This document shows positions 56,648 to 64,000 of a stretch of 64,000 bases of DNA, one piece after another. The DNA is from Hyalella azteca (taxonomy: Eukaryota; Arthropoda; Malacostraca; Amphipoda; Hyalellidae). Position 1 is the stretch's first letter. Every line of letters starts with the position of its first letter. Position numbers and translations under genes: made by a program. Below the pieces are notes generated by a model, which had not been told where the DNA came from, ran no database searches, and saw only the letters and a list, made by a program, of their open reading frames with translations. The stretch spans positions 1-64,000 of the forward strand of contig NW_025933291.1 of NCBI RefSeq assembly GCF_000764305.2, given 5' to 3'.

Positions 56648-59600
56648 TTATACAGGTGACACGAGGAATACAAATTGTAAAAGGTGGGAGGAAACACTGG
56701 CACATCGAGTGTAGTTAGTGATAAGGCAACGTACGAAATTTTTTAGACGTTCAACACTTTTTGCACCCGCATATATGTCAGATACTTGAAGCATCTTGTT
56801 GGCCATTTTAGGCAAGCGCGGTGAACGTTTCGGAGTTGGCGGTATTATGTCAGGAGAAGAGCCGGGGTTCAACACCCTTTTAGCACCCGCGTAAACTTCA
56901 GATATCTGATAAATGTTGTTGTCATTGACCATTACCATTTTAGCAATGCGTGGTGAACGTTTCGGAGTTGCCGGTATTATGTCAGGAGGAGAGCCAGGGT
57001 CTGCATCCACATGCGTTGTATTCGCCATCGAGGCGACAGCTTGTCGCTGAGCTGCTAATCGTCGGCGTATTCTGTGATCGCGGTGGCCCTCCCAGTCTGG
57101 CACATTTTTGAGCGAGGTCATTATCGCTCTATTGATGTCAGGTCTCTTGGCTGTGGCAAACTTGGTGTTCTTTAGAGCGGCTGCAAAGGAGATCACATTT
57201 TAGTATCCTATATTAATTTCAATTCTTATAAGATATTACGGTTTGTAGCTTTTAAATTCGATTGCATGGCAATTAATACGACAGAACACCAATGATTACG
57301 CGCATCGAATTAAATTACCGAGCACAATTTTGTCAACGGTCAATCAAGTAGGTGAACAATATGGACAGTATTTGAGATGCAATGTAACTAGAGACTCTCA
57401 GGGCAGGTGTCAAAATGGTGGTGGGGTTCTTCCACATTGGTTCTGTATGATGAAAACTTGAACTGCTGAATGGCTTAAACAAGTTTGAGAAAAAACAAAT
57501 AAGCTTAGCTATTCCCTTACGTTCATGTAGAATAGAATAGATTAGAATAGAAGTGTCGGCGTTGAAGAAATAGGCCCATTGCCTGTTGCCGATTCTTGAA
57601 CTTTTCGTGACTTGATTCACAAAGGATCCGGCCTTTGGAACCCGATCTTTCCATAGCTGACGATTGATTGAGATAGCTGCTGGACTTATAGCCTGGTCCG
57701 TAATTTGTTAGGCATTTTAAGACTGAACATATGCTCCTGCATAGCTTCGTCTAGTCTGTTTTTGAAGATGTTCATACTCGGAGCGTCAACGATGCTATCA
57801 GGGAGGCTGTTCCACATGTCGGTGACTCAAAGCGAGAAGAAATGTTGTCGCATGGATGTGTTCCAACGCTGTTTTTTTAGTTTATAGCCGTGGCCCATGG
57901 TGTTCGTTCTTGTTTCAGATCCTAGTAATCCTTCTGGGACCTTGTATAAGTCATGAGTATACTTGCATACTTCAATGAGGTCCCCACGCAGACGTCGATA
58001 ACTGAGGCTTGGAAGCATCATAATCTTTAATCTTTCCTCATAGGACTTGCCTTTCAAGCCCGGAACTATTCTTGTTGCGCGTCTTTGAACACTCTCTACT
58101 AAATTTCTGTCCTTTTCAAATTTCGGTGACCATACGACGTTTCCAAACTCTAGGTTCGGGCACACGACAGCAACAAACAACTGCTTCATCGTTTCTGCAT
58201 CTCTGCAAACTCGAAAGAGCGTCTGATCAGTCCAAGTCGTTTATTGGCTTTATTAACTTGACCTTCAATATGCTTAGAAAATTTCAACTCATTGTCGATA
58301 TTAACTCCTAAATCCTTTTCCGTTGTCGACTTCGACATCATCACTCTGTCGTTGCAAGCGTGTCTTCTCACACTGTAATCTTGCTGTTCATTATTCTTGC
58401 CAAGGTGGATAACTTTACATTTGTCAGCGTTNCGTTCAATAACTTTATAAAGAAAGACATTTGTGCGCCTTAAATCATGACAACCCACCAAATAATCATC
58501 ATGCATCAACTTCTCTAGTTCTTCAACAGTTGACGCGGGTTGAAGGTTGGGCCATGCCGGACGTTGTGCGCTCGTAAGGCGCTGGTCGCGCAGCTCATTG
58601 ACCACCAAATTCGTGTCACTGCAGATTGACTGCATGGAGCGGATAGTGGCAAGAATTTCCGGAATGTGCGTTTCACAGCTAGTCACTAGTGCACAAGCTG
58701 TGGATATATACGTTTAATTAACAATAAAACCATTCAAAACCCTGATTCAGTCTTTCAATCAACAATTTCCAATGGAATGCTATTTGAGTTATTCTTACTA
58801 CAGAACTTGAAATAAAATACTGCATTTATATCTAGGACATTGATCCTATAGCTAAACTTACATTACAAATGAACATACTTTTGATAAGGGAGTTCTGTGT
58901 TGTTTGCTGTCAGCCCAGTCCGGATGGTATTGGGTCTAACTGCTGCAGGATGTCGCTTTGCTGTAACGGGACCAAGTCGTAAGTGAAAAAAGGCTTAACA
59001 TATGTTTAAAACCAAAACGAATGCATACGAGATTTGACATCAACGCTCAAGCGATATCATCGGCTCAAGTTCACCTTTAATATATCCTCAACTTCACCAA
59101 CCATCCTTCAGTGACATCGGGACATTGTCCATCCAGCTTCAATATTTCCAGCAGCAATATTAATAAATTAATTTTTTGTTCACGATAAACTAAAATCTGT
59201 TCAATCAACAAACGGTTTAAGAAATTGACAGCAACTTCAATAAAGGTATTACTTTACATTGTATCACTTCACCTGAAATTTCATAAAATCCGTTGTGCTA
59301 ATAAAAAACTTGTCTTCTATTACCCCTGACTCCGACGACGATGAGTCTGATGTGCCAGCACCCAGAAATTGAGCAGACCGCCTAATAGGAAAAGCTTGCG
59401 GTGAAGCGGCCAAAAGATTTTCTTCAATTCCTGAAGAAAACGTAGGCACATGGTCGAAAGAATATATGGTTAATCAAACAACCCTAATCACTCCATTCGG
59501 CTAACGCATACAGTCGCTTAAACGGACTCATAAGACGCACTCTGTGCAACCACTAGAGCCAATCATGTATCAAGAAACCCATCATGCAAGTCACAGCCGA

Positions 59601-59937
59601 GAACAATTATTCCCAAACTCCATCTCCAAATCCATTATTGTAACCAACACTTATTTCTGCACAGGTCTAATACATACTATCTACAAGGAATCCATCAATA
59701 ACTTCCCCCTATTACACCATCAATCAACTATTGTCTTCACTTTCGAATAATGACTGCATTGGGCAACATATTTGACTGAGCTGATTCATAGCATAATTTT
59801 CCAGTTCTCAGTTAAATAAAAATGATCGGTTTGACTAGATTTCCGAACATACCCGATGCAAGGGTTGGTCTTCCGGATCTCTTCTTTTCCGTCTCCGACG
59901 CACTGATGTCAGTGTTTGAGACGTCACCGATCGTCAT
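56648..59937 (-). CDS. Five-exon gene, DUF4806-like protein (365 aa model)
   Basis: Exons: 59937-59853 (MTIGDVSNTDISASE), 59430-59273, 58955-58879, 58678-58434 and 57180-56648. Phases match at each join (1, 0, 2, 1), total 1098 bp including stop. Donors are GTATGT, GTGAAG, GTATGT and, if N at 58432 is T, GTAACG; acceptors are TCTTCAG, AGCAAAG, GTGACTAG and TTTGCAG. After a Ser/acidic tract (GTSDSSSSESG), exon 4 has TVEELEKLMHDD and FLYKVIE, joined to exon 5 ALKNTKFATAKRPDINRAIM. This resembles the C-terminal half of DUF4806, a domain of arthropod proteins of unknown function, but the middle of that domain is not evident. Exon 5 has two repeats with PDIIP.TPKRSPR, proline-directed kinase-like sites. 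It may be a host nuclear protein or the second gene of the EnSpm-like transposon just upstream on the same strand. Confidence 0.6.
57529..58431 (-). mobile_element. CR1-type LINE, 5'-truncated, in the last intron
   Basis: Encodes the C-terminal end of a LINE reverse transcriptase: NADKCKVIHLGKNN, TTEKDLGVNIDNELKFSKHI, QVNKANKRLGLIRRSF, then after a one-base frame change LEFGNVVWSPKF, VQRRATRI and, after one TGA, MWNSLPDSIVDAPSMNIFKN. It ends in a TATTCTATTC tail, like CR1 family tails. Its 5' truncation point lies directly at the splice donor of exon 4, at the ambiguous base 58432. Two further tails of the same family are at 15434 and 63634. Confidence 0.85.
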
Positions 59938-60512
59938 TTTTCTTTCACATCGTGAGAAGTCGTCTACGAATAAACACCAATCAATGCACAATTACACATT
60001 TAAAAGACAGTGCTGCAAAAAATACACATTATCTTTATCGCAAGTACACTTCAACAGGGCTCAAAATGAAAAAATCAGGTGAATAAGATCTGACAAAGCA
60101 ATTGACAACCACAATCTCAAGGAAAAGTTTAGCAGACACAAAATTTATACATCATGTCAAAAGTTGATATCAGAACATGTGAGGAAATAATTAAGTAGAT
60201 GAGAAAATTAAATTTTTTCTTTACCCGACTCTTCAGCAATCTTGGTTACAAGAAATGTATTCCAAGAAGCAGTTTGTGGCAAGGAACTTTTTCTTGCTTG
60301 CCACTCGACGTCTCCAGTTGGTGGCCAATAACAGTAGAATTTTTTCCCTGTTCTAAAATCCATTCCCTTGGAACCACTTGCCATTGCTTACCAAAATAGA
60401 TTAAAACAAATTTTTTAAATTTTGACGTTATTAAGCATGAAGACAAATTTGAGAAAATTATATCGTATTATCTCTTGAATTTTTTTTATTTTATCTGTTG
60501 AATAATGATCAG

Positions 60513-62230
60513 TTAGTGCAGTAGTTCAATGCTGACACAACTGTTCTTACGGACAATAATGAATACTTTGGCTTGTAAGTCATCATACATGATACACTGG
60601 TCCCTTGATAACACTTTTAATTTCTTTATGCCTACCATTGAAGATTTGCATGGACTCTCAAACAATTCAGATTCATTTTCGAATAATTTGACGCACATAC
60701 TTCCCTTTTCAATTCTCTTTATGATTCCAACCCGCCCATTTTTAAGGGCAATGCCGTTGTCGCGCGACCCGAGTTGGCCAGCCTTCAGAACTTTTCCCTT
60801 CCATTGCAGTGATTTGTGGCAGCAGGGCATATCAGCTTGCACTTGTTTTTCGACAGGTCCAAGGCGAACGCCTTCTACTTGTTGACTCCCAAGAGAATGG
60901 AGCATCTTGGAGTTTAACATGGTAATGTAGTTTGCAATTTGCTTAATAGGTTGGAATTTTGCACACAAACAACCTTTGATGTGTACTCCACGAATAGACT
61001 CAAAGGCAAAAGCACTAACGTTATCCAAATTACCAAATTTCATATAATCTTGGGTCAAGTGTATCAAGGAGTGTACATTATATGATAAAAAAGTAGTTCC
61101 ATAAAGTTTCGAAGAAGAATTTACAAAATCTATCATGATATTTTGCACAAGTGGCATATAACTTAGCTGATGGTCCATTAAAAGTAATCGCATTGCTACT
61201 GAAAGCTGTAAGAAGTGATGGTATATTTCATTGGGCACAATTGCTGGTTTGCAGAGGACTAAAACACCCACATACAGCAAGAAAGTCCTAAATTCACTGG
61301 CATTCCAAAATTTGGCACTGGTGAGGCCTCCATGCAGTCGCCTATTGAAATCTGATGGCAAACGGAAGAAATTTTTTCAACCTCTCGATTAAAGAGAATA
61401 GAAGCATTATAACTCAAATGACGCTTAATTTCCTTCCGTTTGCTACTCTTCCACCTCATCACTAACCGTCGCATGACTCCAAGACACACTAAGTGCATAT
61501 AATCAAGAGGGAAATCACGAACAAAATCCACACCAAGCGAATAGGGGGGAGATTCTTTTGCCTTCTGTTAATGATGTGATGCATCCTTTCCTGTTACGAA
61601 GGATTGGTTATTCCTGAGTGGGGCATCGGTTTTCTGCAAGACCACATGTCCATTCACATAATGACCATGTTGAATGCAACGCTCACAACTACTGTAAGCA
61701 CAGTGACCAACAATACCTATTAGTTCAGCTCTTGCAGGTGCATCGCAAACTATTGCACATATAGACACATTTACGTCTAGATCACCAACTCTGATACCAC
61801 GATTTTGTAGCAATGTCAGATCTTCTTTAAATTGACCAAGAATTGTTTGACTGCAGGCATCTTGTTACTGTCAGGAGTTTCACTGACATACAAACCACCA
61901 ACAAAAATTTTATTTGGCTGCCAGTCAGGCTTGACTAAAATGGGATAAGCATGATATCGCCTGGAATCCTTGAACAAAGGAATTCCATCGATGTTGATAA
62001 TTATCTTCACCTCATTGCTTTGGAGCCCCTGTATATTCAAGATATGAAGCTATGTTTTGATACCAATCAGGGAAGTGAGCATAAGTCCCATTGCTCATGG
62101 AAGAGTATTGTATTTGGCCAAATGATTTTCTCCTCAAAGTAGCACAGCACTTAGGGTTTGAGGGATAGTATTCCCTGAATTTCTTCAGAATCGTGTAATT
62201 GATGAATTTGATACAGTTTTATCCTCAGTG
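60513..62230 (-). pseudogene. EnSpm/CACTA-type transposase (TNP2-like), broken
   Basis: In order on the minus strand: a possible N-terminal piece at about 62230-62100; INIDGIPLFKDSRRYHAYPI (62040-61816); CDAPARAELIGIVGHCAYSS with a Cys-rich C..C motif (61813-61568); DFPLDYMHLVCLGVMRRLVM (61531-61259); and a long C-terminal frame (61361-60513) with MPSDFNRRL, FRTFLLYVG and YNVHSLIHLTQDYMKFGNLD. These match the succession in TNP2-like transposases of animal EnSpm elements. Frame changes near 61845, around 61550 and near 61330 break it. No CACT termini were found around it. The five-exon gene starts about 580 bp downstream on the same strand. Confidence 0.8.
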
Positions 62231-63630
62231 GACTACTCTGTTAAAACTTTCTATTTTTTCTTCATCTGGTAGAGCCATGTGGGGATTCAAATTTGAATCT
62301 TGGTCACTCGCTCTAGTTTACAGTGCTCCTCCAATTGGAATGAAAAATCCAGCCTCATCCAGTGGAAGTTGATCTTCTGCATTATTTTCAAGTGCAGTAC
62401 TGAGTGTGCCGAGTCCCTTCGCTGTGTTTTTTGTTTCTTAAAAGCAGATGTTGAAGCGATTGTCTCAGAGGGTCGTCAACGTTTCTGACGAGCTGTGAGT
62501 TCTAAATAGCTCCGTCGATGGTCACTCATGGCTGTTTTGCAAAATAATCAAGCATGGTTAGAAATATTAAGGCTCAAAATAGGATATTAAAAGTTTTCAA
62601 CAATTTCAGCCACATGTAAAGAGATTTGACACGAAATAAACTTGAATATCAGAGAAAAACCACAAGTTTCAAATGAATTTAAAGTACATTGTTGCAGGAT
62701 CAACATTGATAAGCCAGATGTGTTGAAATTATACTCACAATATTTTTAATTTGTATGAAGAAACTTGAAATAATTCTAATATATTGAAATATGGAGTTTT
62801 TAGGTAATTACTTGCCTACTCCTAGGCAGAAAGTTCATACTTTGAAAATAAACCTTATGCCTCCTATCAATCAAATGACGACTATAGATTTGAGGAACAT
62901 ATATTGTACTGTCATTTTGTGGCATCACCACAAAATTTTGTGTGGGCATTTCAATAAAATAAATTTTCCTTAAAATATGAATGACAGTTAAGTATCAGCA
63001 AAATGAGAAACTGAAGGCAAATGGATTTTACTTCCCATTTATTATGTTGGTATCATAATGGACCCTTGTCACTTGAAAGACAAAAATAATGACATGGAGC
63101 AGGTAGACTTGGACTCTATTTATAGCCTTTCATTTAACTTATAAAACATTAAATGATTCGAAATCAAATGAGTGATCTGTATCATACAAAGTCCGTGTCA
63201 CAGTCTGAACTTTTGCTGCTAGTTCAAGGAAATAAACTGGACAATTTTGAGGCATGTGCTGTAGTAACAGGTTTATACTAGAAAATATTTTCAAACTTCT
63301 CTCTCCCTCTATTGAAATATTTTGCAGCCAAATTCCAAGACCAAGTAATTATAGAACTTAATATTACAGCATTGTATTTACTTCTGCTGATAATGTCTAC
63401 TTACTAATACATAAAATAAATGATAAATATTAAATACGTATAAAAAATATGATATATTTAGTAACACTGATGAATCATGTTAACAATGTGAAATACAAAA
63501 TGCCTTAAAAAGACAAAAATCAACAACCAAAATATCATCTTGTTAATTCAATTATTATTAATATGATCACTGAAGCAACAATTTCGAAATCAACACTAAT
63601 AAGTTAATACATTTTTTAAATAGAACCCTA
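62231..63630. other. AT-rich flank, no gene seen
   Basis: Frames at 62300-62488 and 62791-62973 have no motif. The right end of the transposon was not located. Confidence 0.4.
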
Positions 63631-63633
63631 GAC

Positions 63634-63682
63634 ATAGAATAGAAGTGTCGGCACTGAAGAAATAGGCCCATGGCCTGTTGTT
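63634..63682 (-). mobile_element. CR1-type LINE, 3' tail only
   Basis: About 48 bp (AAGAAATAGGCCCATGGCCT plus ATTCT tail), truncated earlier than the other copies. Confidence 0.7.
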
Positions 63683-64000
63683 ATCAACATGCCAGAACAA
63701 ACTCCACAAGTTGATAATCTAGCATCAGTTGAGCGTGTTGCAAAAATATTTGGCATTACACTATTTCTTACAATATTAAAATTTTGAAGAATATCATGAA
63801 GAATGCTGATAAAGGCAGTATAGTCAGATGTAGGAAGACAGGACAAAAACTAACAAGCATGTGGCACTTACACCATGAATAAATGAAAAACCCTGAACCT
63901 GTCACAAGGTGTACTTGTGCAATGGGCTTTCAAACTACAACTCAGACTTTTTGCAACACAGTTTTATGTACAGAGCAAAAAAAGTGAGCTGGCCCCATCT
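63683..64000. other. Unassigned window edge
   Basis: A short minus-strand frame (63628-63846) includes the LINE tail. A neighbouring transposon or gene could continue beyond the window. Confidence 0.35.

Noticed and set aside
1..64000. tRNA, rRNA or other standard RNA genes
   Set aside because: I looked for tRNA-like B-box and cloverleaf arrangements by eye and found none I could support; a covariance-model scan would be decisive.

Overview
This is an AT-rich nuclear window from an arthropod, most probably an insect. The call rests on two loci with chemoreceptor (gustatory-receptor type) C-terminal exons carrying the TY-x5-[ED]F signature, on small phase-matched exons with GT/AG borders, and on a load of eukaryotic transposons. 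There is no sign of bacterial or viral gene organisation. Most long open frames here are read-through of tandem repeats and are not genes.

Layout. 0-3 kb and 15.8-18 kb are copies of one duplicated segment carrying a conserved small exon-like frame. 4.6-5.2 kb (minus) holds the last two exons of a gustatory receptor, with a 26-bp minisatellite starting at the splice donor. 6-15 kb is mostly satellites, a foldback palindrome, a 566-bp gap and an uncut Nextera mate-pair junction adapter. 18-24.5 kb is an array of 28-bp, 15-bp and 11-bp satellites with two copies of a transmembrane exon resembling an odorant receptor. 27.7-30.8 kb (minus) is a second, much more complete gustatory receptor. 33-42 kb is a higher-order duplication landscape. 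44.5-54.9 kb is transposon-rich: a DNA foldback element, a Gmr1-like Ty3/gypsy element with integrase before reverse transcriptase, a BEL/Pao LTR plus gag fragment, a TAZ-finger-like frame and a hAT element. 56.6-59.9 kb (minus) is a five-exon gene of 365 codons, invaded by a CR1-type LINE. 60.5-62.2 kb (minus) is a broken EnSpm/TNP2-type transposase.

Two window-wide themes stand out. First, a short inverted-repeat family with CACT termini is scattered at a dozen or more places; one copy is dated by an empty-site paralogue in the same window and shows a 2-bp target duplication. Second, several tandem repeats begin at, and contain, a 5' splice site of an exon (5.14, 20.58/22.27, 28.16, 29.76 and probably 34.2 kb). 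This suggests that local repeat birth at exon ends is recurrent in this genome, and it is the most unusual pattern I see.

Gene models were built by eye from reading frame and splice consensus. Family names for the receptors, retroelements and transposases rest on recognised motifs; the five-exon gene is only weakly assigned.
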